From: Yersinia proxima
GTDB lineage: Bacteria > Pseudomonadota > Gammaproteobacteria > Enterobacterales > Enterobacteriaceae
Reading direction: 5' to 3'
DNA length: 64,000 nt
Assembly: GCF_902170785.1 (NCBI RefSeq)
Contig: NZ_CABHYG010000020.1
Coordinates: forward strand, 1 to 64,000
Part shown: one piece after another, positions 37,644-49,212 of the stretch
Numbering within the stretch: the first letter of the stretch is position 1
How the letters are laid out: each line of letters begins with the position of its first letter
Notes under the pieces: model-generated
Told to the model about the DNA's origin: nothing
The model's input: only the letters and a program-made list of their open reading frames with translations
Databases searched by the model: none
Translations under genes and position numbers: made by a program

Positions 37644-38822
37644 GTGACAAACATGATTCGTCAATTTTTACGCCAAGAGGCTGCCGGTGGCCTGATTTTG
37701 ATTTTTGCCGCCGCTGTAGCCTTATTTATGGCTAACAGCCCACTGCAAGGGTTTTATCAATCATTTCTTGATGTACCGGTATCAGTAAAAATAGCGTCAC
37801 TGGATATCAGTAAGCCGCTATTACTATGGATCAATGATGGTCTAATGGCGATTTTCTTTCTGGTTGTCGGCCTGGAAGTTAAGCGCGAATTGATGGAGGG
37901 CTCACTGGCTGGGCGTGATAAAGCTGTTTTCCCAGCCATTGCTGCCTTAGGCGGTATGTTGGCTCCGGCCCTGATTTATTTACTGTTTAATGGGGCTGAT
38001 GAAGTTACCCGCCAAGGGTGGGCAATCCCGGCAGCAACTGATATTGCCTTTGCATTGGGTGTGATGGCATTACTGGGGAACCGGGTTCCAACCAGCCTGA
38101 AAGTCTTTTTACTGGCACTGGCTATCATTGATGACTTGGGTGTCATCATTATTATTGCGTTGTTCTATACCCATGAGGTTTCACTGCAAGCCTTGGGGAT
38201 TGCGGCGGCGGCTATCGCACTATTGGGTTATATGAACTGGCGCGGAGTGGGGAAGACATCTGCCTATCTGCTGGTCGGGTTGGTGCTATGGGTCTGCATT
38301 CTTAAATCAGGAGTGCACGCGACTTTAGCCGGTGTGATTGTCGGTTTTATGATACCGCTGCACACTAAAGATAAGCGTTCGCCTTCGGAGTCACTGGAGC
38401 ATGGTTTGCATCCGTGGGTGGCCTATTTGATTCTGCCGCTATTTGCATTCGCCAATGCAGGTGTTTCGTTGCAAGGCGTTTCACTTTCCGGATTGACATC
38501 GTTACTGCCTCTGGGGATTGCGAGTGGGCTGTTTATTGGTAAACCACTGGGGATTTTCACCTTTAGTTGGCTCGCGGTTAAGTTAGGAGTTGCTAAGCTA
38601 CCCGACGCAATCAACTTTAAGCAGATTTTTGCTGTATCCGTGTTATGCGGTATCGGTTTTACAATGTCGATATTTATCGCTTCACTGGCATTTGAAGGAG
38701 CAGATATGGCTCTGACAACCTATTCCAAACTAGGCATATTGTTGGGCTCGACGACCGCAGCAATTGTAGGTTATAGCTTGCTGCGCCTGGCCTTGCCAGC
38801 AAAGAGAAAAATAACGCACTGA
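37644..38822 (+). CDS. nhaA: Na+/H+ antiporter NhaA
   Basis: NhaA exports sodium in exchange for protons at high pH. The likely start is GTG at 37644, with GGGAG nine bases upstream, giving 392 residues (E. coli has 388); an ATG nine bases later or a longer frame from 37599 is possible. The ion-site pair of Asp lies in [12 protein letters not shown] (residues ~160), as in E. coli Asp163/Asp164. [10 protein letters not shown] carries the third Asp. The gene is followed by its activator, nhaR. Confidence 0.95.
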   Translation: MTNMIRQFLRQEAAGGLILIFAAAVALFMANSPLQGFYQSFLDVPVSVKIASLDISKPLLLWINDGLMAIFFLVVGLEVKRELMEGSLAGRDKAVFPAIAALGGMLAPALIYLLFNGADEVTRQGWAIPAATDIAFALGVMALLGNRVPTSLKVFLLALAIIDDLGVIIIIALFYTHEVSLQALGIAAAAIALLGYMNWRGVGKTSAYLLVGLVLWVCILKSGVHATLAGVIVGFMIPLHTKDKRSPSESLEHGLHPWVAYLILPLFAFANAGVSLQGVSLSGLTSLLPLGIASGLFIGKPLGIFTFSWLAVKLGVAKLPDAINFKQIFAVSVLCGIGFTMSIFIASLAFEGADMALTTYSKLGILLGSTTAAIVGYSLLRLALPAKRKITH

Positions 38823-38831
38823 CTCAATATT

Positions 38832-38870
38832 TGAATGGACAGTGCTGCTCGTAAAAGCACTGGCCATTCA
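38832..38870 (+). promoter_or_regulatory. nhaA-nhaR intercistronic hairpin
   Basis: TGAATGG-A-CAGTGCT pairs with AGCACTG-G-CCATTCA, 14 bp with one mismatch and a 9-base loop. No T-run follows. It lies between nhaA and nhaR, where it could protect the nhaA 3' end or lower nhaR expression. Confidence 0.55.
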
Positions 38871-38967
38871 ACCTGATGGATTTCCAGGCTGAAGTCTCAG
38901 AACAGGGAACGTTTAATCGTGCATGGGGCTGCTGGCTGGCTCAGCGATATGTTAAGGGGATAACAAC

Positions 38968-39867
38968 ATGCGAATGTCGCACATCAATTTCAATCATCTT
39001 TATTATTTTTGGCAAGTTTGTAAGGAAGGCTCTGTCGTTGGGGCAGCTGAGGCTTTATTTTTAACGCCACAAACTATCACCGGGCAAATTAAAGCATTAG
39101 AAGAGCGTCTCGGTGGGAAATTATTTAAACGCCAAGGGCGTGGGCTGGTGCCATCAGAATTGGGGCAATTGGTCTTTCGCTATGCCGATAAGATGTTCAT
39201 GCTCAGCCATGAAATGCTGGATATCGTTAACTATCGTAAAGAATCCAACTTGTTATTTGATGTCGGCGTAGCTGATGCATTATCCAAGCGCTTGGTGAGC
39301 CAGGTATTGGAAACTGCTGTAGTGGATCATGAAAAGATTCATTTACGCTGTTTTGAATCTACTCATGAAATGCTACTGGAGCAGTTGAGTCAGCATAAGC
39401 TGGATATGATTCTGTCTGACTGCCCAGTTGATTCCAGCCAGCAAGAAGGGTTGTTTTCAGTAAAACTTGGCGAGTGCAGTGTCAGTTTTTACTGTCGCCA
39501 GCCAATTCCTGATTTGCCTTTCCCCGCTTGTTTGCAACAAAAACGTTTGTTGGTCCCTGGTCGTCGCTCAATGTTGGGGCGTAAATTATTAAATTGGATT
39601 AACAGCAAAGGGCTACAAGTGGAAATCTTGGGGGAATTTGATGATGCGGCGTTAATGAAAGCGTTTGCTATCTATAACAACGCTATTTTTGTTGCTCCGA
39701 CACTGTACGCAGCAGATACCTATGGTAAAGATGATGGAATTGTTGAAATTGGTCGTTTAGACAATGTACAGGAAGAGTATTACGTTATTTTCGCCGAGCG
39801 AATGATTCAACATCCAGCAGTACAGCGGGTATGTAACAAGGATTTTTCTGCGCTTTTTAGCGGTTAA
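38968..39867 (+). CDS. nhaR: sodium-responsive LysR regulator NhaR
   Basis: NhaR activates nhaA in response to sodium and, in E. coli, the pgaABCD biofilm operon. The 299 residues match E. coli NhaR closely (start [15 protein letters not shown]). The HTH is at residues ~20-50 ([19 protein letters not shown]). A pga-like polysaccharide (hms) system is important in Yersinia biofilms, so a shared role is possible. Confidence 0.97.
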   Translation: MRMSHINFNHLYYFWQVCKEGSVVGAAEALFLTPQTITGQIKALEERLGGKLFKRQGRGLVPSELGQLVFRYADKMFMLSHEMLDIVNYRKESNLLFDVGVADALSKRLVSQVLETAVVDHEKIHLRCFESTHEMLLEQLSQHKLDMILSDCPVDSSQQEGLFSVKLGECSVSFYCRQPIPDLPFPACLQQKRLLVPGRRSMLGRKLLNWINSKGLQVEILGEFDDAALMKAFAIYNNAIFVAPTLYAADTYGKDDGIVEIGRLDNVQEEYYVIFAERMIQHPAVQRVCNKDFSALFSG

Positions 39868-39960
39868 ACCGATTGGCTCAGGTCGTAAGTGGCATAGTTA
39901 TCAGCTACCCGTGAGCACGAAAGGTTTTGCTATTTGATGACTTAGCCAAATTTTAGATAT

Positions 39961-39988
39961 AAAAAAACCGGCCTAGGCCGGTCTTTTT
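39961..39988. terminator. bidirectional terminator between nhaR and rpsT
   Basis: ACCGGCC / GGCCGGT with a two-base TA centre, a run of A before and T after, between convergent nhaR and rpsT. Confidence 0.9.
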
Positions 39989-40010
39989 ACGAAGCAGCCA
40001 ACGTGATGCA

Positions 40011-40274
40011 TTACTGCATTGCGTTGATTTGCGCTACTAAGTTTGACTTATGGCGCGCTGCTTTGTTTTTGTGGATCAGACCTTTACAGGACTGACGATC
40101 CACGATTGGTTGCATCTCATTAAATGCTTTTTGCGCTGCGTCTTTATCGCCAGCTGCGATTGCCGCATACACCTTCTTAATGAAGGTACGCACCATTGAG
40201 CGACGGCTAGCGTTATGCTTGCGGCGTTTCTCAGACTGTACGGCGCGTTTCTTAGCTGATTTGATATTAGCCAA
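40011..40274 (-). CDS. rpsT: 30S ribosomal protein S20
   Basis: S20 binds 16S rRNA early in 30S assembly. The 87 residues match the E. coli length, Lys/Arg-rich ([20 protein letters not shown]). The start codon is TTG, as in E. coli rpsT, where the poor start helps translational autocontrol. A frame from an upstream codon in another phase is a shadow. ribF starts 413 bp away on the other strand. Confidence 0.98.
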
Positions 40275-40687
40275 GGTCCAACTCCCAAATATATTCTATT
40301 GAGGACAATTCAAAGGCCGAGGAATATGCCCTTTTAGCCTTCGTTTGTCAATGGATTTGTGCAAATAAGCGCCGTTTGTACGGGCGGCACTTGCTACGTT
40401 GTGATGGAGCGGGATTTTACCAGCTTCGCGCTGTGGAATACAGTCTTTCGAAAGAAAATTCCACAGTTCACTGCCTCGAAGGGATTCGACGGTGGTTCTT
40501 GTAAAAATCTCAGCCTGCTTCTGTATTCAACGGCGTGCGTATTCTACAGGATAAAGTCAGTAAAAGGGATTTTACCTGCGTATTTTTAGCAAAATGGTAT
40601 GACTTTCGGTTAAAGGTACTAATCGCGGGTTAACCTTAACCGCTGTACAAGGTATAATCCGGCGATTTCCACTGTTTTGAGCCAGCT
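40275..40687. other. intergenic region between rpsT and ribF
   Basis: It contains the divergent upstream regions of rpsT and ribF. E. coli carries the small gene yaaY here; I see no frame I can link to it. No repeat was noted. Confidence 0.5.
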
Positions 40688-41626
40688 ATGGAGCTAATTC
40701 GCGGTATACATAATATCCGGGCACGCCACCATGGTTGCGTGCTAACTATCGGTAACTTTGATGGTGTCCATCGTGGACATCAAGCCTTATTGGAGCAGCT
40801 AAAGCGCGAAGGTCAGCGTTTGGGGTTGCCCGTTATGGTCATGATATTTGAACCGCAACCACTGGAATTGTTTGCAGCGGATAAAGCACCAGCTCGATTG
40901 ACGCGTTTGCGCGACAAAGCCAGATATCTGGCCGAAGCCGGTGTTGACTACCTATTGTGCGTTAAATTTGATCCGCGTTTTGCAGCTATTACTGCGCAAG
41001 ATTTTGTTGCCCAGTTGCTGGTAGATAAGTTGGGTGTTAAGTTTTTAACTGTGGGTGATGATTTCCGTTTTGGCGCAGGGCGTCAGGGGGATTTTCAGCT
41101 GTTACAACAAGCCGGTGCTGAATTTGGTTTTGATGTTATCAGCACAGATAGCTTTTGTGATGGTGGTCTGCGCATTAGCAGCACTGCAATTCGTCAGGCA
41201 CTTTCTGATGACGATTTGGTATTGGCTGAGACACTACTTGGTCATCCATACAGTATTTCCGGCCGAGTGGTTCACGGTGACGAACTGGGGCGGACGATAG
41301 GTTTCCCCACGGCAAATTTGCCGTTAAAACGTTTAGTTGCTCCAGTAAAAGGAGTATATGCGGTTGATGTTTATGGCTTGGGTCCAAAGCCATTGCCCGG
41401 AGTTGCCAATATTGGCACTCGGCCTACCGTTGCTGGTGTTCGCCAGCAGCTTGAGGTTCATCTGCTTGATGTAACTATGGATCTTTATGGGCGTCATATT
41501 GATGTGGTGCTCTGCGCAAAACTGCGCAACGAACAGCGTTTTGCTTCGCTCGATGCGTTGAAGCAGCAAATCGCCAATGATGTGGTGACGGCCCGAACAT
41601 TTTTCGGGCTAAAGACACCGGTTTAA
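40688..41626 (+). CDS. ribF: bifunctional riboflavin kinase / FAD synthetase RibF
   Basis: RibF makes FMN and then FAD. The 312 residues match E. coli (313). The adenylyltransferase domain has [10 protein letters not shown] (residues ~22-31), and the kinase domain has [10 protein letters not shown] near residue 206. It heads the ribF-ileS-lspA-fkpB-ispH cluster. Confidence 0.97.
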   Translation: MELIRGIHNIRARHHGCVLTIGNFDGVHRGHQALLEQLKREGQRLGLPVMVMIFEPQPLELFAADKAPARLTRLRDKARYLAEAGVDYLLCVKFDPRFAAITAQDFVAQLLVDKLGVKFLTVGDDFRFGAGRQGDFQLLQQAGAEFGFDVISTDSFCDGGLRISSTAIRQALSDDDLVLAETLLGHPYSISGRVVHGDELGRTIGFPTANLPLKRLVAPVKGVYAVDVYGLGPKPLPGVANIGTRPTVAGVRQQLEVHLLDVTMDLYGRHIDVVLCAKLRNEQRFASLDALKQQIANDVVTARTFFGLKTPV

Positions 41627-41657
41627 TATTTCTAGCCGAAACGGAACCGAGAATCTA

Positions 41658-44474
41658 ATGAGTGACTACAAGAATACCCTGAATTTGCCTGAAACAGGGT
41701 TCCCGATGCGCGGCGATCTGGCTAAGCGTGAACCTGACATGCTGAAACGTTGGTATGAGCAGGATCTGTACGGGATTATTCGTACGGCCAAGAAGGGTAA
41801 AAAGACCTTTATTTTGCACGACGGCCCTCCTTATGCGAACGGCAACATTCACATTGGTCACTCTGTTAACAAAATTCTCAAAGATATTATTGTTAAATCA
41901 AAAGGAATGGCTGGCTACGACTCACCTTATATTCCAGGTTGGGACTGCCACGGTTTGCCGATCGAGTTAAAAGTTGAACAATTAATTGGGAAGCCGGGCG
42001 AGAAAGTCAGTGCCGCGGAGTTCCGTGCTGCCTGTCGTAAATACGCAGCGGAGCAAGTTGAAGGCCAGAAGAAAGATTTCATTCGCTTGGGTGTGTTGGG
42101 CGATTGGGACCATCCTTACCTAACGATGGATTTCAAAACCGAAGCCAATATCATTCGTGCGTTAAGCAAAATCATTGATAACGGCCACCTGCATAAAGGC
42201 GCGAAACCAGTGCACTGGTGTACTGATTGCGGTTCGTCACTGGCTGAAGCTGAAGTTGAATATTACGACAAAACCTCGCCTTCCATTGATGTGCGTTTTA
42301 ACGCGGTCGATGTGGCTGCAGTGAGCGCTAAATTCGGTGCCGAAACTGTTAATGGCCCGATTTCACTGGTTATTTGGACTACCACCCCGTGGACTTTACC
42401 TGCGAACCGTGCAATTTCATTGAATGCTGAATACAGCTATCAATTGGTGCAGGTTGAAGGCGAATGCCTGATTCTGGCTGAAGATCTGGTTGAGAGCGTC
42501 ATGAAGCGCGCTGGCATTGCTGAGTGGACGGTATTGGGTAGCTGCAAAGGTTCTGATCTGGAACTACTGCGTTTCAATCATCCGTTTATGGGCTTTGATG
42601 TCCCAGCAATCTTGGGCGACCATGTGACACTGGATGCTGGTACTGGCGCAGTTCATACCGCACCAGGCCATGGCCCGGACGACTTTGTTATCGGTCAGAA
42701 ATACGGTTTAGAAGTGGCTAACCCGGTTGGGCCGAACGGCTGCTATTTAACAGGAACTTATCCAACACTGGATGGCCTGTTTGTCTTTAAAGCCAATGAT
42801 GTGATTGTTGAGTTGCTGCGCGAAAAAGGCGCATTGCTGAAAGTGGAGAAACTGGTTCATAGCTATCCATGCTGCTGGCGTCATAAAACGCCGATCATCT
42901 TCCGTGCGACCCCGCAATGGTTCATCAGCATGGATCAAAAAGGTCTGCGTAAGCAGTCGCTGGAAGAGATCAAAGGTGTGCAGTGGATCCCTGACTGGGG
43001 CCAGGCGCGTATCGAAACCATGGTAGCAAACCGCCCAGATTGGTGTATCTCGCGCCAGCGTACCTGGGGCGTACCAATGTCTCTGTTTGTGCATAAAGAG
43101 ACTGAAGCGCTTCATCCACGTAGCACTGAGCTGATGGAAGAAGTTGCTAAGCGTGTAGAGCAAGACGGCATTCAAGCCTGGTGGGATCTGGATCCGGCTG
43201 AGATTCTGGGGGCTGATGCAGCTGATTACGTTAAAGTTCCGGACACTCTGGACGTATGGTTTGACTCCGGTTCAACCCACTCTTCTGTAGTCGATGCTCG
43301 TCCAGAGTTTGGTGGTCATAGCCCAGATATGTATCTGGAAGGTTCTGATCAACACCGCGGCTGGTTTATGTCTTCACTGATGATTGCGACAGCGATGAAG
43401 GGTAAAGCGCCTTATCGCCAGGTGCTGACCCATGGTTTCACCGTGGATGGTCAGGGGCGTAAAATGTCCAAATCCATCGGTAATACTATCAGCCCGCAAG
43501 ATGTGATGAATAAACTGGGTGGTGACATCCTGCGTCTGTGGGTAGCATCAACCGATTACACCGGTGAAATCGCTGTTTCTGATGAAATTCTGAAACGCTC
43601 TGCTGACTCTTATCGCCGTATTCGTAACACTGCGCGCTTCTTGCTGGCTAACCTAAATGGATTTGATCCGGCGTTGCATCAGGTGAAACCGGAAGAGATG
43701 GTCGTAGTAGACCGCTGGGCTGTAGGCCGAGCGCAGGCTGCGCAAGCCGAGATTATGGAAGCGTACGAAAACTATGATTTCCACTTGGTAGTACAGCGCC
43801 TGATGCAGTTCTGCTCGGTTGAAATGGGATCGTTCTACCTCGATATCATTAAAGACCGCCAGTACACCGCGAAAGGCGATAGTGTTGCGCGTCGTAGCTG
43901 CCAGACAGCACTGTTCCATATTGCTGAAGCCTTGGTTCGCTGGATGGCTCCAATCATGTCCTTCACCGCAGACGAAATCTGGAACGAAATGCCGGGCGAG
44001 CGCCCACAGTATGTCTTTACTGAAGAGTGGTATGACGGCCTGTTCGGGTTGGCGGGTGATGAAAGTATGAACGATACTTTCTGGGCTGAGCTGTTAAAAG
44101 TGCGTGGCGAAGTCAACAAGGTGCTGGAGCAAGCGCGTAGTGATAAACGTATCGGCGGATCGCTGGAGGCTGCAGTGACACTGTTTGCCACACCGGAGCT
44201 GGCTGCACGTCTGAATAGCTTGCAAGATGAGCTGCGTTTTGTGTTGCTGACATCAGCGGCCAAAGTCGCAGATTATGCCGATGCCGGTGATGATGCGCTG
44301 CAAAGCGAACTGATTTCTGGGCTGAAGATTACCTTTAATAAAGCTGATGGTGAGAAATGTCCGCGTTGCTGGCATTACACTCAAGACATCGGTTTGGTAG
44401 CGGAACATGCTGAACTGTGTGGCCGCTGTGTCACTAACGTTGCCGGCGACGGTGAAGAGCGTAAGTACGCCTGA
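41658..44474 (+). CDS. ileS: isoleucyl-tRNA synthetase
   Basis: IleS charges tRNA-Ile. The 938 residues equal the E. coli length. HIGH appears as GNIHIGH near residue 64 and KMSKS near residue 603. The CP1 editing domain lies between, and the C-terminal zinc site is [10 protein letters not shown] followed by CGRCVTN. The stop overlaps the lspA start by one base (TGATG). Confidence 0.98.
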   Translation: MSDYKNTLNLPETGFPMRGDLAKREPDMLKRWYEQDLYGIIRTAKKGKKTFILHDGPPYANGNIHIGHSVNKILKDIIVKSKGMAGYDSPYIPGWDCHGLPIELKVEQLIGKPGEKVSAAEFRAACRKYAAEQVEGQKKDFIRLGVLGDWDHPYLTMDFKTEANIIRALSKIIDNGHLHKGAKPVHWCTDCGSSLAEAEVEYYDKTSPSIDVRFNAVDVAAVSAKFGAETVNGPISLVIWTTTPWTLPANRAISLNAEYSYQLVQVEGECLILAEDLVESVMKRAGIAEWTVLGSCKGSDLELLRFNHPFMGFDVPAILGDHVTLDAGTGAVHTAPGHGPDDFVIGQKYGLEVANPVGPNGCYLTGTYPTLDGLFVFKANDVIVELLREKGALLKVEKLVHSYPCCWRHKTPIIFRATPQWFISMDQKGLRKQSLEEIKGVQWIPDWGQARIETMVANRPDWCISRQRTWGVPMSLFVHKETEALHPRSTELMEEVAKRVEQDGIQAWWDLDPAEILGADAADYVKVPDTLDVWFDSGSTHSSVVDARPEFGGHSPDMYLEGSDQHRGWFMSSLMIATAMKGKAPYRQVLTHGFTVDGQGRKMSKSIGNTISPQDVMNKLGGDILRLWVASTDYTGEIAVSDEILKRSADSYRRIRNTARFLLANLNGFDPALHQVKPEEMVVVDRWAVGRAQAAQAEIMEAYENYDFHLVVQRLMQFCSVEMGSFYLDIIKDRQYTAKGDSVARRSCQTALFHIAEALVRWMAPIMSFTADEIWNEMPGERPQYVFTEEWYDGLFGLAGDESMNDTFWAELLKVRGEVNKVLEQARSDKRIGGSLEAAVTLFATPELAARLNSLQDELRFVLLTSAAKVADYADAGDDALQSELISGLKITFNKADGEKCPRCWHYTQDIGLVAEHAELCGRCVTNVAGDGEERKYA

Positions 44475-44983
44475 TGAGTAACCCTATTTGTTCGACCGGA
44501 TTACGCTGGTTATGGCTGGCTGTGCTGGTGGTGATTGTCGATCTCAGTAGCAAACAGTGGGTTATGACCCACTTTGCACTGTATGAGTCTGTGCCACTGA
44601 TTCCTTTTTTCAATCTGACCTATGCGCAGAACTTTGGCGCGGCATTTAGCTTCCTCGCGGATAAAAGTGGCTGGCAGCGCTGGTTCTTTGCCGGGATAGC
44701 TATTGGTATTTCAGTTCTATTAATGGTGCTGATGTATCGGTCAACCGCCAGGCAGCGTTTGCTTAATTGCGCTTATGCTCTGATTATCGGTGGGGCATTA
44801 GGTAACTTATTTGATCGTATGGTGCATGGCGCGGTGATCGATTTTATCGATTTCCACGTCAACAACTGGCATTTCCCGACATTTAACATCGCCGATACAG
44901 CAATTTGTATCGGTGCTGCATTGGTCATATTTGAAGGCTTCATAAGCCCGGCTGAAAAAACGGCGATGAATAAAGGTGAGTGA
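44474..44983 (+). CDS. lspA: lipoprotein signal peptidase LspA
   Basis: LspA cleaves lipoprotein signal peptides after diacylation. The 169 residues have four membrane segments. Catalytic Asp residues lie in [17 protein letters not shown] (near residue 120) and FNIADTAI (near 143). It is translationally coupled to ileS and just precedes fkpB. Confidence 0.97.
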   Translation: MSNPICSTGLRWLWLAVLVVIVDLSSKQWVMTHFALYESVPLIPFFNLTYAQNFGAAFSFLADKSGWQRWFFAGIAIGISVLLMVLMYRSTARQRLLNCAYALIIGGALGNLFDRMVHGAVIDFIDFHVNNWHFPTFNIADTAICIGAALVIFEGFISPAEKTAMNKGE

Positions 44984-44984
44984 T

Positions 44985-45470
44985 ATGTCAGAGCGGGTAC
45001 AAGGCCATTTTATCCAAGACAAGAGCGCCGTATTAGTGCATTTCACTCTGAAGCTGGAAGATGGTTCGACAGCAGAATCAACTCATATTCACGGTAAACC
45101 TGCGTTATTTCGGTTAGGTGATAACAGCCTTTCCGATGCGCTGGAGCAGCAGTTGATCGGCTTGAAGGTGGGTGATAAACACACTTTCAACTTACAACCT
45201 GAAGATGCATTCGGTTTAGAAAGCCCTGATTTGATTCAGTATTTTACACCGCGTGATTTTGCACAAACCGGTGTGCCGGATGCGGGGACGATTATGCTGT
45301 TTACCACTCGTGACGGCAGTGAAATGCCGGGCGTGGTGCGGGAAGTGGCTGAAGAGTCAATTACTGTTGATTTTAATCACCCGTTGGCAGGGCATATCGT
45401 CAGCTTTGACATTGAAGTGCTGGAGATAGACCCCCAACAGGAGGCAATGCATGCAGATATTGCTGGCTAA
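44985..45470 (+). CDS. fkpB: FKBP-type peptidyl-prolyl isomerase FkpB (SlpA)
   Basis: FkpB is a SlyD-like prolyl isomerase. I start at ATG 44985 (MSERVQGHF), one base after the lspA stop; a GTG 9 bp earlier is possible. The length is 161 residues, 12 more than E. coli FkpB, with an N-terminal and C-terminal extension. The FKBP core has [18 protein letters not shown] near the end and the flap [12 protein letters not shown] in the middle. It overlaps ispH by 20 bp. Confidence 0.95.
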   Translation: MSERVQGHFIQDKSAVLVHFTLKLEDGSTAESTHIHGKPALFRLGDNSLSDALEQQLIGLKVGDKHTFNLQPEDAFGLESPDLIQYFTPRDFAQTGVPDAGTIMLFTTRDGSEMPGVVREVAEESITVDFNHPLAGHIVSFDIEVLEIDPQQEAMHADIAG

Positions 45471-46404
45471 TCCACGCGGCTTTTGTGCCGGAGTTGATCG
45501 GGCTATCAGTATTGTTGAACGCGCTATCGAGATGTATGGCGCGCCAATTTATGTACGCCATGAAGTGGTACATAACCGCTATGTGGTTGATAGCCTGCGT
45601 GAGCGCGGGGCTATTTTTATCGAAGATATCGCTGAGGTGCCAGATGGCTCCATTTTGATTTTCTCGGCCCATGGTGTGTCACAAGCGGTGCGAGCCGAAG
45701 CCCGTGCCCGTGAATTGACGATGCTGTTTGACGCAACTTGTCCCTTGGTCACTAAAGTCCATATGGAAGTTGCGCGCGCCAGTCGCAAAGGGAAAGAAGC
45801 TATTCTGATTGGTCATGCTGGTCATCCGGAAGTTGAAGGCACTATGGGACAATACAACAACCCGAAAGGGGGAATGTATTTGGTTGAGTCGCCTGATGAT
45901 GTTTGGAAACTGAATGTTAAAGATGAGAATAACCTCTGCTTTATGACTCAGACCACTTTGTCAGTTGATGATACTTCCGCTGTTATTGATGCTTTACACC
46001 GGCGTTTCCCGAAGATTATTGGCCCACGTAAAGATGATATTTGCTACGCCACGACTAACCGCCAGGAAGCGGTGCGGAACTTGGCGAATGATGCAGATGT
46101 TGTCTTGGTGGTGGGATCGAAAAACTCATCTAACTCAAACCGGTTAGCTGAACTTGCGCAACGCATGGGTAAACCCGCTTATCTGATTGATTCGGCAGCT
46201 GATATCCAAGAGTCATGGTTACAGAATGCGAAATGCATTGGAGTGACCGCAGGGGCTTCTGCACCCGATATTTTGGTACAGCAAGTGATTGCCCGCTTAC
46301 AAGCGCTTGGTGCGGGTGGATCGGTTGAGCTTCGTGGCCGCGAAGAAAGTATTGTATTTGAAGTCCCAAAAGAGTTACGCGTTGAGGTTAAGCAGATCGA
46401 TTGA
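45451..46404 (+). CDS. ispH: 4-hydroxy-3-methylbut-2-enyl diphosphate reductase IspH
   Basis: IspH (LytB) makes the two isoprenoid precursors IPP and DMAPP with an iron-sulfur cluster. The 317 residues match the family. Cluster cysteines are in [12 protein letters not shown] (residue 12), [11 protein letters not shown] (~96) and near [11 protein letters not shown] (~197). Substrate motif EVVHN is at ~40. It overlaps fkpB, showing coupling. A terminator follows. Confidence 0.97.
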   Translation: MQILLANPRGFCAGVDRAISIVERAIEMYGAPIYVRHEVVHNRYVVDSLRERGAIFIEDIAEVPDGSILIFSAHGVSQAVRAEARARELTMLFDATCPLVTKVHMEVARASRKGKEAILIGHAGHPEVEGTMGQYNNPKGGMYLVESPDDVWKLNVKDENNLCFMTQTTLSVDDTSAVIDALHRRFPKIIGPRKDDICYATTNRQEAVRNLANDADVVLVVGSKNSSNSNRLAELAQRMGKPAYLIDSAADIQESWLQNAKCIGVTAGASAPDILVQQVIARLQALGAGGSVELRGREESIVFEVPKELRVEVKQID

Positions 46405-46433
46405 TCTCAGATATGCATTCATAACTCATATCA

Positions 46434-46457
46434 AGCAGCCCTGGTGGCTGCTTTTTT
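46434..46457 (+). terminator. ispH terminator
   Basis: AGCAGCC / GGCTGCT with a 5-base loop then five Ts. Confidence 0.88.
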
Positions 46458-47560
<1,103 letters not shown>

Positions 47561-47571
47561 AGGTGTAAAGC

Positions 47572-47596
47572 ACAACCCGTGATGTGGTTGTTTTTA
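47572..47596 (+). terminator. dapB terminator (weak)
   Basis: ACAACC / GGTTGT with an 8-base loop then five Ts. Confidence 0.55.
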
Positions 47597-47960
47597 TCAT
47601 AATTATATGATAACAGGGCAATATTTTATTGTCCTTTTTTGTTTGTTTGTATAATTACATGTTTTATTGGTTTTTTTATGTGTAATGTCGTTTTTATTAT
47701 GTTTCATCTCGATTTTTTATCTTTTAGTGTCCTCATTATCTATTAGCACTCGTTTTCATCACTTCAGAACGATTTTTTTCAGTCACATACTCTCGCAACC
47801 GTTTACTATGCTAAGTTAGCATGTGTTTTTGCCGCTATAATCGTCTCATTTTAATGAGAACGGTAAAAAACAGAGAAAAAATGGCACTTTGGCTAGACAA
47901 GAGCGTCACTCATCATTAAAATGCGCCCAATTTGCCAAAAATTAGCTTTGAGGGCGGTTT

Positions 47961-48023
47961 TTGCATTGATTTAGGTCGCTAGATATGAATTAATATGCAA
48001 ATAATGTGACTGTTTATTCCTTG
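47961..48023 (+). promoter_or_regulatory. carAB P2 promoter with arginine boxes
   Basis: TTGCAT (47961-47966) and TATGAA (47984-47989), 17 bp apart, form the P2 promoter. Two ArgR boxes follow, one at 47985-48002 (ATGAATTAATATGCAAAT, with the TGAAT and TGCA arms) and one from about 48006, 3 bp later. The arrangement matches E. coli carAB P2, where arginine represses. P1, further upstream, was not resolved. Confidence 0.75.
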
Positions 48024-48032
48024 GAGGATGTT

Positions 48033-49196
48033 TTGATTAAGTCAGCGCTATTGGTTCTCGAAGACGGAACCCAATTTCACGGTCGGGCCATCGGGGCAGA
48101 AGGTACGGCAGTGGGGGAAGTGGTCTTCAATACGTCGATGACCGGTTATCAAGAAATCCTTACTGATCCTTCCTACTCCCGCCAGATCGTCACTCTTACT
48201 TATCCTCATATCGGCAATGTCGGCACCAATGCCTCCGATGAAGAATCCTCCGCAGTACACGCCCAAGGTCTTGTTATTCGCGACCTGCCATTGATTGCCA
48301 GCAATTACCGTAATGAAGAAGGCTTATCTGAGTATCTCAAGCGCCACAATATTGTAGCGATTGCAGATATCGATACACGTAAGCTGACACGGTTGCTGCG
48401 TGAGAAGGGCGCGCAAAACGGCTGTATTATTGTGGGTGACTTATCAGATGCTGCGCTGGCGCTGGAAAAAGCAAAAGCATTCCCGGGCTTGAAAGGGATG
48501 GATCTGGCCAAAGAAGTGACCACCAAAGAAGTGTATCACTGGCTGCAAGGCAGCTGGACTCTGGAAGGCGACTTACCGGCGGCGAAACAACCTGAAGATC
48601 TGCCATTCCATGTTGTGGCGTATGACTACGGTGTAAAACGCAATATTCTGCGCATGCTGGTCGACCGCGGTTGCCGCCTGACCATTGTTCCGGCGCAGAC
48701 CCCGGCTGAAGACGTCCTGAAGTTAAACCCGGATGGCATTTTCTTATCCAACGGCCCTGGTGACCCGGAGCCATGCGATTATGCTATCGCGGCGATTAAA
48801 CGCTTCCTGGAAACTGATATTCCGGTATTTGGTATCTGTTTAGGCCATCAACTGCTGGCTCTGGCTAGCGGTGCGAAAACCGTAAAAATGAAATTTGGTC
48901 ATCACGGTGGCAACCACCCAGTAAAAGACTTAGATGCCAATTGCGTGATGATCACTGCGCAGAACCACGGTTTCGCCGTTGATGAAACCACATTGCCATC
49001 CAACCTGCGCACTACGCACGTTTCTTTATTCGATGGTTCCCTGCAAGGGATTCATCGTACCGATAAAGCAGCTTTCAGTTTCCAGGGACACCCTGAAGCC
49101 AGCCCAGGGCCGCACGATGCCGCTCCGCTGTTTGATCACTTTATCGAGCTGATTGAAGCCTATCGCGCGACAATCGCTAGCCATACCAATAAATAA
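48033..49196 (+). CDS. carA: carbamoyl phosphate synthetase small subunit CarA
   Basis: CarA is the glutaminase subunit that supplies ammonia for carbamoyl phosphate. I use TTG at 48033 ([11 protein letters not shown]), the start used in E. coli, because GGAGG lies 6 bp upstream; the GTG at 48006 overlaps the ArgR box. The 387 residues end close to the usual length. The nucleophile Cys lies in GICLGHQ and the His/Glu pair in HPEASP near residue 355. carB follows 16 bp later. Confidence 0.94.
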   Translation: MIKSALLVLEDGTQFHGRAIGAEGTAVGEVVFNTSMTGYQEILTDPSYSRQIVTLTYPHIGNVGTNASDEESSAVHAQGLVIRDLPLIASNYRNEEGLSEYLKRHNIVAIADIDTRKLTRLLREKGAQNGCIIVGDLSDAALALEKAKAFPGLKGMDLAKEVTTKEVYHWLQGSWTLEGDLPAAKQPEDLPFHVVAYDYGVKRNILRMLVDRGCRLTIVPAQTPAEDVLKLNPDGIFLSNGPGDPEPCDYAIAAIKRFLETDIPVFGICLGHQLLALASGAKTVKMKFGHHGGNHPVKDLDANCVMITAQNHGFAVDETTLPSNLRTTHVSLFDGSLQGIHRTDKAAFSFQGHPEASPGPHDAAPLFDHFIELIEAYRATIASHTNK

Positions 49197-49212
49197 TCAG
49201 GAGCGTCAAACC

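Noticed and set aside
48006-48032. GTG at 48006 as the carA start
   Set aside because: It lies in the arginine operator and lacks a ribosome site; TTG at 48033 has GGAGG at the right distance and matches the E. coli start.
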